This document shows positions 1 through 12,057 of a stretch of 64,000 nucleotides of DNA, in pieces (position 1 is the stretch's first letter; each line of letters begins with the position of its first letter). The notes below the pieces were generated by a model that searched no databases, was not told the DNA's origin, and was given only the letters and a program-made list of their open reading frames with translations. The position numbers and the translations under genes are program-made. Source of the stretch: Typha latifolia (Eukaryota; Streptophyta; Magnoliopsida; Poales; Typhaceae); contig CM034111.1 of NCBI GenBank assembly GCA_019914945.1, positions 4,588,001 through 4,652,000 on the forward strand, in the 5' to 3' direction.

Positions 1-1245
1 GCACTATATAACATGAGTGTGATGTGAACCGAGTCAGGTCGGATCACATCTAGGGGCATTGAATTCTTCTGATCAAATTAGTTATCTTAGCTTAGTTGAG
101 TTAATTTCAATTTCAGTTTGTTATGAATTAAGTTGTTTAATTAATTAGTTTGGTTTTATTTAATTAGCTGGATGGGTTAAGTTGGTTACCTCCTATAAAT
201 ATTATGGAGTGTAACCAAGTTAGGCATGAATGGAATGAATTGATCTCCTTTTGTCCTTACTCTCTTCCTTTCCTTCTCCCCTCTGATTCTCTTGACCTAC
301 GGTAGTAGCCGGCTTCACCGCCTCTAACTCTGTTGACCGACGAACCACCCTAATCTCTTAGGGGCAGCCCTTTTCTTTCCATTCTTCTCTTCGCTCGATT
401 GACATCCTATCCATTTCTACTTTCCCTAACATTCCACCATCACTACTGATGCCACCATATCACTCCATCAAAACCTGAGAATCCATACCTCCACCCACAG
501 AATCTACAAATATAGCTTTAGATCTCCAAATCGTAGGCCTACTCTCTCCGACCTTCAATCACTTTTCAAATAATATCTCCAAATCTAGCCAACAAACCTC
601 GACATTAAAGATTTGTTGAAAAGCTCTCTTCTAGTGTGACAACATATCCAAATTTTAAGAGATTTCGAATAATTTTGCCCTAAATTTTGTACAAAAATTA
701 TTGTGGATCAGATCAAGCTGCTTCAAAGGAAGTTCATATAGAGTATAAGCACACTATCATAGAAAGTGTACGAACATATAAATAGTTGATCATTATGATA
801 AATATTATAAGTAATGCACACACATATATGTGGTTAGTGTGGTTCAACCTAACTCAGGCTAACTCTATCTACCCGCCTTATGACTACTCAATACACCTAC
901 CACTAGGCCCACTAGCCATCACTAATACACATACAATGCGAAAGCCCTAAGGGAAGGTATACCCTAGTAGTAAAATCGCTCACACCATACCTCTCAAGCA
1001 ATATCATCGCATACAGCAGAATCGTTGCTTATAACAGAATCATCGCACACAACAACATTATCAGACATATTGGGATCATGAGCACACAGCTCTGAATGGA
1101 CACCCTAACCCCCACACCATTGGGTATCGCTAGGTCTATCAAATTCTACCATTCGCTCTCTTACTTATTTACCCTAAAGAATTTGACTCTCATCAATCGA
1201 TAGTATATCGTTTATTGTTCCATGAAGCATGCTAGGATCCATAGA
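1..1245. other. Gene-free AT-rich stretch, possibly an LTR or leader remnant
   Basis: No open frame resembling a gene was found. Around 190-215 there is a TATA-like string (CCTATAAATATTATGG) followed by a pyrimidine-rich leader, an arrangement common in the promoter/R region of plant LTR retrotransposons. No matching partner LTR or coding domain lies in the window. At about 1000-1062 a unit of roughly 20 bp (ATCATCGCATACAGCAGA-like) repeats about three times, imperfectly. Calling it a retroelement is inference only. Confidence 0.3.
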
Positions 1246-2188
1246 CTAAGTGTAACACTCAAACCCTAAACACATGCATGGCACGAGCCCATACGGCACG
1301 TGCGTAGCACCAGACCATTTGGTTGGATACTAACAATCAAATAAACCTGTAGCAACATCATAATTTTATCCATAATATCTAGACCGAGAATAACTCAAGT
1401 CTAATTGTTAACATCATACAGATAACCCTACCTGGGCCCCACACAGGCCACAACACATCATCAAGAGCTTTTCACAACTACATATACACAACAGAGGTAT
1501 ATGCATAATTATACAAGTACAAAGTCACCTACTAAAATATAAGATAATGATACAGATACACTTTGGAGAAGGTCTACTGATACATTAGATAAGATAACTC
1601 ATCTGGCATATAACACTAATCACACTCTACTCCTCACTCACCGGCAAGACCTCTAAGGGAGAATCATGCTCCTCTCGTTCACTTGGGTTTTTGAGAAAGG
1701 AGAAAACAAAGAGAGTCACGAGCTAAAAGCTCAGTGAATAGACCTTACCTCGACTCGGTGATATCAAATAGAGAATAAATCAAGTACTGGATAATATGAA
1801 TCAGAAAGAGTATCATGTCATGAATGAGTAAATGAATGTGTCCTCGATAATACATAAATGAAATATATATAACATGTCATAACTGATAAGAATACATAAT
1901 CCTCGACAATGAATAAGTAGGTCACCACGTCATATGATCATCATAACTCTCTTTCTAATATGACACATGATGCATGCCGACCATGACCACGTTATGATAT
2001 CAAATGCAATCATATATGATGTATATTGACCACTCGATAATTAGGTATGTCAGATAATAATGAAATCATATGCATTTCTTAACATCACGATCATCACCGA
2101 CATCCCGGTATAATATCATCATACTAGACTACTGTGCACAGTCAACACCCGGTACCCGGTCTCAACATCATGCCTGAAGGCTCCGAAC

Positions 2189-2251
2189 ATACTCTGTCAT
2201 CGGCAAGGAGTATCTCAAATAAAACCATACCCTGCCATCCGTTAAGGGTAT
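2189..2251. repeat. Inverted-repeat pair inside LTR copy 1
   Basis: Two short hairpin-forming units lie in a row. The first has stem ATACTC (2189-2194) with GAGTAT (2208-2213). The second has stem ATACCCT (2227-2233) with AGGGTAT (2245-2251) and an 11-base loop. They correspond to the longer arrays in the other two family copies. Stem bases differ between units while pairing is kept. Confidence 0.65.
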
Positions 2252-3600
2252 CAACCTCCATCCAGACTAGGCACCCCACATAGTTGATAGAAACCTTGTG
2301 AGGATAACTCGCCACATATGTCATGGCGAACGACATGTGTCCGATTGTCTGTGCGCACAGACTCAACTGACCTCGGACATGGGCCACGAGATATCGCATA
2401 TCAACAACCATAATCATCACTCCAGGCAACCCCTAACCCTGGCGCCTACTCGGGTATCCTCATGCTTTCTATCAGCTATCTTATCAATCACATTTCATGT
2501 TTTCCTTCTAAATGTCAGATCAAATGCATATATCCAGTACGATAACAAGTCAATGCATAACAGAAATTTAGGTGGAATAGGAATCAAGAGAAAATGATGC
2601 AATGTAGTCTCCAACTATATCGTCAACACATGCATACTCATGCTAATCTATTACATGCATACTCATGTTACAGATCAACTCAGTATATAATTATAACAGT
2701 AGAATTATCTCTAATCATCTCTATATATATCACCAATGTACTCATATCCCAAATCAGCATAATCGAATGCATAATAAAATATGCTCAACTGTAATCATCT
2801 ATAGATAAAATCATATAATCATGCTAGAGGCCAAAACATGCATGTACATAAATATATAATATAACCTAATTTGAGAAAGGCGTCTAAGGGATAAGACTAC
2901 TCACCACCACTAAAAATACCAAACAACCACTTGTTCACGTTGCTACGATAACGATCAAACCTCGATAGTTAAGTCCACGGGGTCTTGAATAGGGGGGTCG
3001 GGAGCTGAAATTATTTATAACAAATATGTCAATTTTTCTAATAATTAAAATTAACTCGACAAAAAGATAGTTTCTTGTTGTAATTATGTACTCTTCATTT
3101 ATATAATTGTTTTGCTATTTATTAACCATAATTATGTTATCTAATAGTGTATTTAAAACACAATTATCTACCTATTATTCTCCTTGATAATTAAGAAAAT
3201 AAGAATTAAGTTACTACAAATAATTACGTAAGAATATACGTACATAACCCTAATAATTACTATTACCTACCTAGGATAATAATAGTAATGTATATTGCAG
3301 GTGTTTTGCTAAACATGGTATAATTAGAATTATTTACTAACTATGATATAATTATATTTAATTTGTATAACCTAAATACATTAAATTAACTAAGCTAAAT
3401 TAATTGTGCATATATGTATATATATATATATATAATTATATAATTATATATAGTGTTGGGCTCAGCCCAGCACCATGCACAGTAAGGCGCTGGGCCAAGC
3501 CCAGCGCCTAATGCTACAAGGGCGCGCGGGTCGAGCCTAGCACCCTTGCGGTGCGGCCCGAGAGAGAGAGGGAAGAAGGAGGAGAGGAAGAAGAAAGAAA

Positions 3601-3700
3601 GAAGAAGAAGAAGAAGAAGAAGAAGAAGAAGAAGAAGAAGAAGAAGAAGAAGAAGAAGAAGAAGAAGAAGAAGAAGAAGAAGAAGAAGAAGAAGAAGAAG
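3601..3700. repeat. Pure (GAA)n microsatellite, about 33 units
   Basis: An uninterrupted 100-base GAA/TTC run lies in the purine-rich 3' part of LTR copy 1. It is followed by further GA-rich sequence (about 3790-4040). Long open frames of lysine, arginine, glutamate or leucine runs across it are products of the repeat, not genes. The tract at the equivalent place in the third copy (about 31210-31270) is short and interrupted, so the expansion is specific to this copy. Confidence 0.95.
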
Positions 3701-4221
3701 ATTGGGCCATGGGGGAGGGGTGCAGCCGCTGGTGGCCACTCAGCGGCCGGCCTCTCGCCGATGGCTCAATCTTCCGGCGGTCCGAGAGAAAGCCGACAAA
3801 GAGAGAAAGAGAGATAGAGAGAGAGGTAGAGAGAGAGAGGTAGAGGGAGAGAGAGAAATAGAAAAGGAGAGAAAGAGAGAGAGAAGCTCACCGGCGTTAG
3901 TGGAGGTGGCGGCGGCAATGGGTAGATTGAGAGAGAAGGGGTGTTTGATAGAGAAAGAGAGAGAAAGAGAGGGAGATGAAAATGAATCCGGAAGAGAGAC
4001 AGAGAGAAAGAGAAAGAGAGAGAAAGAGAGAGAGAGAGAGAAGCGGTGGGGAGGGGGCTGCGGCGGCGGCAGGGGCCCACCGCGCCAGCTGGCTTGGCCA
4101 GGTTGGCCGGGCCGACGCTTGGGGCGCGTGGCGCCCCTCTCTGCTGCCACTGCATGGCACGAGCTGTTGTGCCATGCAGTGCAATTTTTTTTTTTACTTG
4201 GGCTTGGGTTATTACACTAAG

Positions 4222-4989
4222 ACCTAAAGCATGAGCCTGTTATATAATAATAATATAATTTGCTTGCTTTTTATCCTCGCTAGAGAATTGTGGTGTACTA
4301 TCGAGATGTAGAAGTCACCCTTTTATGGTAGTGCATGTGTACTAGTGGCATGATATCATACATCACAAATAAACAAAATGAACTAGCACCATTATCATGG
4401 AATAGTGTGTGCACTATCATACCTAAGCATGCTGGATATGCATAGTAATTATATTAAAAACAATTATATTAGATAACAAGTTAAGTAAATATGTACTACT
4501 ACACACCAAGCAATAAAAGCAAGGGTTGATAGTCCACTTGCCTAACCAGTGTCAACTGTGCTACAACTTTTCTCGGTCTACTTTGGGGCGAGCACTGCTT
4601 GTAGGGAGCTCTAAGGAAAAAGGCTAAGTAAAAACCTACATTTTCATATATAAATGAAAATAGAAAAAAGGCTAACGAGAGGCTTAAGCCTGGACCCTGG
4701 GTTGGCCCATCCCGACCTGAAAATCTCACCACCTAGCCTAATCTAGTTGGGTTGGGCCAACTTAATCTAGTTGAATCCCAACTAGCTCAATTGAACTTGG
4801 TCAGACCAAAGAAAGGGGTTTTCGTCCCCTTCCTTCCCTCGCGAGCACCCCGTGATAGGGACATCTAACCAGCGGCCAGGTCAGACGGGTCCGTCACGCA
4901 CAGATATACTCATGTGCACATACAATTATGACATCATCAAATAATACCTGCTAGCATATCTATGCTCACATAATCCAACACCAAATAAA
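4222..4989. other. Spacer between LTR copies, nothing recognised
   Basis: This lies between the target duplication of LTR copy 1 and the point where copy 2 becomes alignable. Its reading frames are short and unlike known domains. A somewhat GC-richer patch at 4680-4910 may belong to a divergent 5' end of copy 2 or to another element. I could not decide which. Confidence 0.4.
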
Positions 4990-7327
4990 TTATATTATCA
5001 ACCAAATAAACATGTTAACATATGAATATTCAAATCCATAATAATATACACTAGACCACTACATAATTTGGCAGGACCCACACATGCCACGACAAACCAT
5101 CAAGATACAACTAATAAATGAGTACACTATAATCTGACATGTACTATACAAATTATTGTCTAATACAATAAAGTACAAATATAACAATCAATGATATAAC
5201 TCAATTTCTATACAAACTATCATCTATACTGTCTCGCACATATAGCTCACCTCATCAATCTAAAATATATTATTAGGATATATCAAGTCACTATCATATA
5301 CCACATATTTTAGAGGGTTAGAAAAAAAAATAAAAAGAGTCATGAGCAAAAGACTCTGTGAATAAACCTTACCCCAAATCAGTGATGCCAAATAGAGAGT
5401 AAATCATGTACTTGATAATATGAATCAAAAAAAGCATAATGCCATGTATGAGCATGTATATATATATCATCAATGACGTATATATAAATAAAATTAATTC
5501 TCATGAACGAGTATATTATATTCTCAACCAAAATTATATCTCATGATGAAATTATAATATAACATCATCGAATATAACAACATATCATATATAACAATCA
5601 TGATCCAATAATACTAGTCACATCGATGATGATGCATGATACATGCCAACCACTAGATAACCATATATGTCAGAGCTAGATATAATCAACATATCTCTCA
5701 CTATCACAATCATCCGTCTCAACTCTGAATATCATTCACCATTATGCACTATAGTACTCGGCCCCAAACTCGATACTCATCATGCCACAAGCTCAGAGCA
5801 TATCCTGTCATACGCTAAGAGTATCTCTATAGATAAATGATACCCTGCCATATGCTAATGGTATCTCAGAATAAAATAATCATACATTGTCATATGCTAA
5901 GGGTATATTAATAGTAGTTGTGCCCTATCATACGCTAAGAGTATAACCATCCGCCATCACCATACTCTGCCATACGCTAAGAGTATGTCCAGTACTAGTC
6001 TGGACCAGATACTGTTCCATCCATCACATCATATACACAAGTGTTTTTATGATTTTCTATATATGATAGATCATATGCATATATCAAGCATTATAATAGA
6101 TCAATGTAACTCAGGAATTTAGGTGGTAAAGAAGCCAAGAGAAAATGAGGTAATGCAGACTTCAACCATATATCTAACATATGCATACTCCTGCTAGTCT
6201 ATCACATGCACACTTATGCTAGAGATCATCTCGGTATAAAATCATAACAGTATAATCATCTCTAATCATCTCTATATATCACCAATGTATTCATATCTCA
6301 GATTAGCCTAATCAAATACATGATAAAATATGCTTGACTGAAATTATCTCTAGATAAAGTCATATAATCACGCTAGAGGCCAAAATATGCATGTACATAA
6401 TATATCATAATTTGAAAAATACGTCTAGGGGATAATACTACTTACTCTTGATTAGAAGACGCAAACCACGTATCCTTCATATCCTCTAATTAACTGAGTT
6501 ACAACTTATCGCTAGCAAGGTCCACGGGGTTTCAAATAAAGGGTTCAGAATCTGAAAATATTTAAGTAGTATGATGTTAGCCGTTTATCCAATTATAATT
6601 AATTTATATAAAATATGATGATTTATTAGGTTTAGAATTCCTATTTTTATATTTTATCAAATATTTAGATTTAATTATAAATAAAATTATGGTAATATAA
6701 ATATGCTATTATTATAAAATGCTATTTATGGAATAAGAATAAAAGGTTTGTTCTTTTTATATAAAAGTATTCTAAGTATATAATTATCAAATAATAATAA
6801 GAGGCTTATATATATAATTATAAAAATATAAGTATAGATAAAACCTAATTATAGTTAATCTTTGCGGTTATTATTCTTTACTTTAATAATCACTAAATAT
6901 TGGTAAAATAATTATTATCCGGTCATATAAAAATGATTATCAAAGTTTGGTAATGATTATCAAAGTTTATATAAAAATGATTATATAAAAATATAAGTAT
7001 AGATAAAACCTAATCACCAGTGAAGGGGGAATGTCACTTGCTCTGGCCACAGCAGCGACGACTCCAACCGATGAGACGAGCCCTCGAGCATAGATTGCCA
7101 AGAAAGAGATATAAGGAGAGAGGATAAGCGAGAAGGGGAGAGAGAGAGGAAAGTGGGGGTCTCCTACCTTTTCCCCGAGGCTAGCCTCCAGACACACGAC
7201 GTCGGTGGTGTGTGCAAGGCGGCCTGCTGGCCTGATCCTCTATTAAGCAAGTGGGAGGGGGCAAAAGGAAGATGGTAGCATATGCGCTGCACGTGCCAAC
7301 CCTTTTCTTTGACCGGGGTTATATTTA
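4990..7327. mobile_element. LTR-like element, family copy 2, 5' end unclear
   Basis: Same order of landmarks as copies 1 and 3: CAAATAAACATGTTAACAT-type start region, a tail of deoxy-AT-rich sequence reading TCAAATAGAGAGTAAATC-like (about 5390), the hairpin array at 5799-5987, CGCTAGAGGCCAAAA (about 6372), GCAAGGTCCACGGGGT (about 6514), and a purine-rich GAGAGAAGGGG tract (about 7110-7160). Its last recognisable bases are GGGGTTATATTTA near 7327, matching GGGTTATTACA of copy 1 imperfectly. The 5' terminus and target duplication could not be found, so it is probably truncated or older. Borders are approximate. Confidence 0.6.
5799..5987. repeat. Five-unit hairpin array inside LTR copy 2
   Basis: The units share a core close to GCCATACGCTA flanked by pairing arms. 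The last is perfect: CATACTCT (5961-5968) pairs with AGAGTATG (5980-5987) around an 11-base loop. The second has GATACC (5839-5844) with GGTATC (5860-5865). The third has ATAC (5882-5885) with GTAT (5903-5906). The first and fourth (about 5800-5824 and 5920-5944) pair less well. Spacing between units varies. Confidence 0.7.
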
Positions 7328-9639
7328 TTCTATTATTATTCTACAAAGTGAATGAAAAGTGAAACCCAAGGTGGAATCTAATTAGTTTTTATCATAAAAT
7401 TAATAATATATATATTTGTCTCTTTCTTCCTCAAAAAATCTCTTTTGCTTTTTCCTTTCTTTCTGTTTTGCCGACCAAGCACCGACTTCACTTGTTAGTC
7501 AATTAGGCTTTTTATTTCCCTTTCCTCCTCAGGGTAAAGATAAGGAAATCTATGCTTTGCCAAAAAATGACTCTCGGCACATTCTATCTTCCTTGGACTA
7601 TCACACCACTGTTCTTGCTTCCAAGGATAAAGATAGAAGTTGGAATTCCTTCGAGAAGGGATAAAGACCACTCTATCTTGACCGAGCTTGTAATTATTAT
7701 TTCATGTCGGCAAGTCTTAGGTCACCATTACTAACTCCATCTTTTATTTTAAATAAGAGAAATTTATTAAAAACACCCTAAGTTTTCCCTTTTATTATCA
7801 TTCTAGGTTGGGGATTATAGAGGGTTATCTATTTGTGTTGATTTCTATCTTGACTCCTTCAAACCCTTGCTTTGCTTGAAGGACAATCTTGGCTCTTTAT
7901 CCACTCTCTCGTTTTAGTCAAATTAGTAAATGGCTTTGGCAACTCCTCTATCTGGGTCATTGGGTCATCTCCTATATAGTCTAGGAATGTAATAGGATGA
8001 TGTCTCTTTATCCTACTATTCGAGTCTATTTCATGGGTAAGCAAAACAATCTAGCCGTCCATTGCTATCCCTAGCAAGCTTCTAAGTCTTATTTGGTTTG
8101 AGGCTAAGTCTCGAACTTAATTAGTTTATCTTATTTTTTAGTCTTAATTTTTTAAAAATTAAACTTAGTTAGATATAAAAATAAATAAAAATATGTTTTG
8201 GTTACCGATTAGAAGTCCTGAATCTAATTATTTTAGCATTGTCAATGTGAAGCGCTCAAAGTGATCAAAGCAGTTAACGGGTGGGAGGATCAATTTGCCC
8301 TAACGTTAGGGTTTGTTTCGCAAGCCGAACTAACAATGAGTTGGCTCATAGGTTAGCCAGTCTAGCTACCTAAGATTGTAACTCTATAGCATGGACTGAT
8401 CCACCTACGAGTGGATGTAACAAGTTTTTGGAATGCAAATTAAAAGTCTCCGGATATTCCTCAACAAAAAAAGAAGTGAAGTTGGGCCAAAGCCAATTCT
8501 ATGAGGCCTAGTTATGCTCTCCAACTTCATTGCTCGGCCCAAAAGTACAACTAGAATAACCAGATTACAATCCAATTGTGACTGAACCCTTACAATATTT
8601 TTTTCAATAAAAGTCTGTGGATGGATCGAATTCATTCATGATCATGATCAGAGTTACAAAAGGATTTGACCTGAGAACCCAACCAAGCTTTTGTACAGCC
8701 AAGACTAGAGGTATAAACTTTCCAATGTATTTAAAATAGTATTAATCGAATTTCTGATACAAAGAACCAATAGATATTTAATAGATGTATGTTTTTTTTA
8801 GTATATTTGTCTATATTATTTTTTACTATCTCTAATGAATATCTTCAAATTTATCCCAGAATTAATCAAGTGTGATAAAAGAGTAACAATTTTAATTCAG
8901 ATATAATCATAAGACCGTACTAGACCAATACATTTTAATTGTATTATTACTTAATGCTTGTAAGCGAGCAATAGACGTAGTTTGCAACCGCGACCTTATT
9001 TATAGTATGATTGTGAGCTTATAAAACAACAATGAATTTATAAGTCCTCAAACTTAGTAGGATAAAAGAAAAAAAATATGAAAAATGAAAAACACCTAGA
9101 CACACGTATGTATCTAAACCTTAGCCAATGATATCACTCCTTTTGCTTCAATAAAAAGCGAAAGAAATATTAAAAAATAAAAGCAAAGATGAACGTCAAG
9201 ATTTTAACATGAAAAAACCAAAACGAGAAAAAACTACGGATTCAAACTCGGATTAAAATCAATCACTAGAATAATGACAATTACAAGACTAACTCACAAA
9301 ACAACCCATTGATCCCCACGACTTTGTTCCTCTCAATCTTACTCGCTAGAACCCATGATTTTACTGCTTCTCGTGATTAATATTTAACCTCAGTAGCCCT
9401 CGAGATTGATCTTTCGTCTAGATAGCCCTTAAGACGAAAATTTAATGCCTTGTAGAAGAGTCGGACCTTGTTGGTTGAAGAAACGATGTAGCCTCAAGAA
9501 TTTTCCTTCAATTGCCTTCACCAACCACCCTAGAGTTAGGGCATCACGATGCTTATATATGTAGTCAAGATAGAGCCAAATCCAAGTCATATCCATAATC
9601 ACGAAAGTCCAAAAATTTTCATATTACGTAGGTGTGTTT
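7328..9639. other. Intergenic stretch, no gene seen
   Basis: Apart from the short LINE tail at about 8250-8425 I see no gene, RNA gene or intact transposon. Pyrimidine-rich sequence at 7415-7540 has open frames without recognisable domains. 9230-9560 resembles degraded LTR-type DNA but has no diagnostic ends. Confidence 0.4.
8250..8425 (+). mobile_element. LINE 3'-end fragment
   Basis: GGCTCATAGGTTAGCCAGTC followed by GGACTGATCCACC (about 8343-8412) matches, in reverse complement, the segment at about 15700-15770. That segment is the downstream end of the larger LINE remnant there. Upstream bases (GGGTTTGTTTCGCAAGCC) are weakly similar too. This is therefore a second, shorter relic of the same family in the opposite orientation. 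Borders are approximate. Confidence 0.45.
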
Positions 9640-9995
9640 GAACGCGACCTAAGTGCATTCGAACGGCCTAACTTGTTCTCAAGTGCGTTCGAATGGGCTA
9701 AAGTACGTTCGAACGTAGTGGCTTGATTTTCATAGGTTATGTTCGAACGTGCAAAAACACTCCTCTGTATGTGTGAACGTGCTGTGAAGGTATGCAGGGT
9801 GTGTTCGAACGACCCTTGACTGCGTTCAAACAGTAGAAATAACATTCTCTGTATGTGCAAACTCCTGGACACGCGTTCGAACGGCCCGAACGCGTTCTTT
9901 GTATGTGTGAACGCTTGTACTTGCATTCGAACGGCCCGAACGCGTTCCCTTTGTATATGTGAACTCCTGAGAGCGTGTTCGAACGCGGTGTGAAC
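9640..9995. repeat. Degenerate tandem array of TTCGAA palindromes
   Basis: TTCGAA occurs eight times in about 325 bases (9658, 9688, 9708, 9742, 9804, 9876, 9926, 9978), mostly inside the larger palindrome CGTTCGAACG. In the right half the units are about 50-52 bases apart and share an intervening TTTGTATGTGTGAACGC-like stretch, so it is a decayed tandem repeat. Frames across it are repetitive and not genes. It probably belongs to a retroelement, but no element ends were found. Confidence 0.8.
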
Positions 9996-10699
9996 GCGAA
10001 AACCTTTTTCCTTTGATCTTGCAATTTTTCAATTCAAATACTTTCTAGACTTGTATAAATGTTCATGTACATGTATAAAAACACTTAGCTTATTTTGTGC
10101 ATAATTGCTAACACTAAAAATCTAACAAAAAATAATATTTGTACAAGCATGTAAGGCCGCAAATCCAATTGCATTTGCAGGGTTTCAAGTGAGAATATAG
10201 ATTTTTTAATATATTTTTTAAAACTTTAACTAATTCATTTTATTTAATAATAATATTTTTATCTAATATCATCAAAGTCAAATAGTATTTTGATCCATTA
10301 ATTTTATATATTATTTATTTTTATTCGAACTTAAAACTTATTTTAAATATTTTATATGAAATCAAAGGTAATAATTATATTGTTAGCCTAATTCACAGCT
10401 AAACACCATATTATTTTAGCACCGCTAAACTAGCTAAACCATGACTAAGAAATAGCGTCAAGTAATTACGTTCCGGATTTAGACTCAAACCAAACATGAT
10501 TTAATCTATTAAACTAATATTGACATCTAGTACGACATAGAGAAAAATATAAACTGCAACCATTAAAGATAAACTTGAATGAAAATTTTTGGTGCTCTAA
10601 TAGTATGTTTTGCTTGATTGACGACTCAATCAAGCATTGTTTTAATCTCCTGATATACATAATTAATGGTATAGAAACAATTAAGTCTTTTATTAGTAC

Positions 10700-11405
10700 T
10701 TTAATAAAAATGGATCGAATACAGATCGGATATTAGTCAATCAACTTTCGAATCCATATTTTTACTCTAGATATAAATTTAGACACCGATATTAAATGAA
10801 TAATAATATGTAAAACTATATCCAAATAAAACAGATAAGAAAAATAATCAGATCTATATCAAATTTTAAACGGATACCACCATGAGCTGGATTCTCAAAA
10901 CAAGCTAGATTTCAAGTGGATTTTGATACAAATTAAAATCCAATTGAGGCCTTAAACAAATAAAAATAAAAATAAGATAGAGATTTAGATATATTTGAAA
11001 AATAAATGATTTTAAATATTTCTTAATTTTAAGGATTGAGCTAGATGATTTAAAGATATGTAATATACTAATTTATTTATTTAATAATAAACAAATATTT
11101 GAATAATCCATATTTAATACTAGAATTTAGATTATGAAAAATGGAAGCACAAAATAAATTATAACTAAATCCCATTATAAGAGTTAGAAAATATCAATAT
11201 TTATTGAATACTTGTGACTTCAAGTTTATATGTTTGTCTAAATTCTAATCCATATCCGAATGAGATTCATATATCCATATCCGTAATCCGTTATTTTTTT
11301 TAGAATTTCTATCTATATAGAAGTTATGCAACTCATATCCTACATTTCCGAATACCAAATCGGATCAAATCAAATTGGATATTAGTCGATTAATTTTCAT
11401 CCCTA
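10700..11405. mobile_element. Possible hAT-type non-autonomous relic
   Basis: The left part reads AAAATGGATCGAATACAGAT and the right part, in reverse complement, TAGGGATGAAAATTAATCG. Both resemble the ends of plant hAT-type MITEs (TAGGGRTGAAAA...GGATCGGATA). Internal GATCGGATATTAGTC-like motifs occur at both sides in opposite orientation. The left terminus is eroded and no 8-bp target duplication could be read, so borders and class are tentative. Confidence 0.35.
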
Positions 11406-12057
11406 AACACCAAACTATACCACTTTATCTTGAAAGTAAAAAATATAACTCTAAACTATCATAATGCTTGAAGATAAACATTAGTGACACTTAGTATAAT
11501 ATATTTAGGTACAAATATTAAAAGCATAGCTAGATATCTTGGAAGTTGGGGAAGTTAAACTCTAGAACGAGAGGGTAGATATTTCTAAACTAATTTGGGA
11601 GCTTCTAACTACACCAAAATAGGGGTGGGGAAAAGAAAACACTATTTTTTATATTTTAATATTTCAAATATGCATTTATTCTATTATTCTATTTACTTGA
11701 TTTTATAGAATTCTATTAAATTTAAAAGAGAATAATCAAATACTAGATATTATATTTTGTGTCGGATAGTATATATTTTAAAGAGTAATCTTATAGATAT
11801 AATAGCTTGTGTTAGTTCATTTTAATAATTAAATATTATATGAGAGGTATAACAATAATTATGCTATTTTCTCTTCTCTTCTCTTCATTTTTTTTGTCTG
11901 AATGAAGTAAACTTATTTTTCTCTTTTCAAGATTACATCCAAACAATTTTTCTCTCCTCTATTATTTTGTCTCGTGTTCTTGCTATCAAAAATAGAGTGT
12001 ATTATCGACATAAGTATATGTAATTAGAGAAAAAATAATTATAGATAGAAATTTTAT

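Larger units (their letters stand above)
1251..4216. mobile_element. Solo LTR-like element with 5-bp target duplication (family copy 1)
   Basis: The element begins TGTAACACTC, ends GGGTTATTACA, and is flanked on both sides by CTAAG (1246-1250 and 4217-4221). TG...CA ends with a perfect 5-bp duplication are the hallmark of LTR retrotransposons. No gag or pol coding lies inside, so this is most simply a solo LTR of 2966 bp, unusually long but within the known range for plants. Much of it aligns by eye with 28705-31703 and with about 4990-7327. Shared landmarks are a segment reading CAGTGAATAGACCTTACC, a hairpin array, a segment reading CATGCTAGAGGCCAAAA, and a purine-rich tract near the 3' end. 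The alternative is a non-autonomous LTR element. Confidence 0.75.

Noticed and set aside
3395..4227. Several long frames rich in Arg, Lys, Glu, Leu or Ser on both strands
   Set aside because: All are translations of the GAA run and adjoining GA-rich sequence inside the LTR-like element; no domain or splice context.
9624..10032. Minus-strand repetitive frames (SRSNT-like)
   Set aside because: Overlapping products of the TTCGAA array, in several frames at once.
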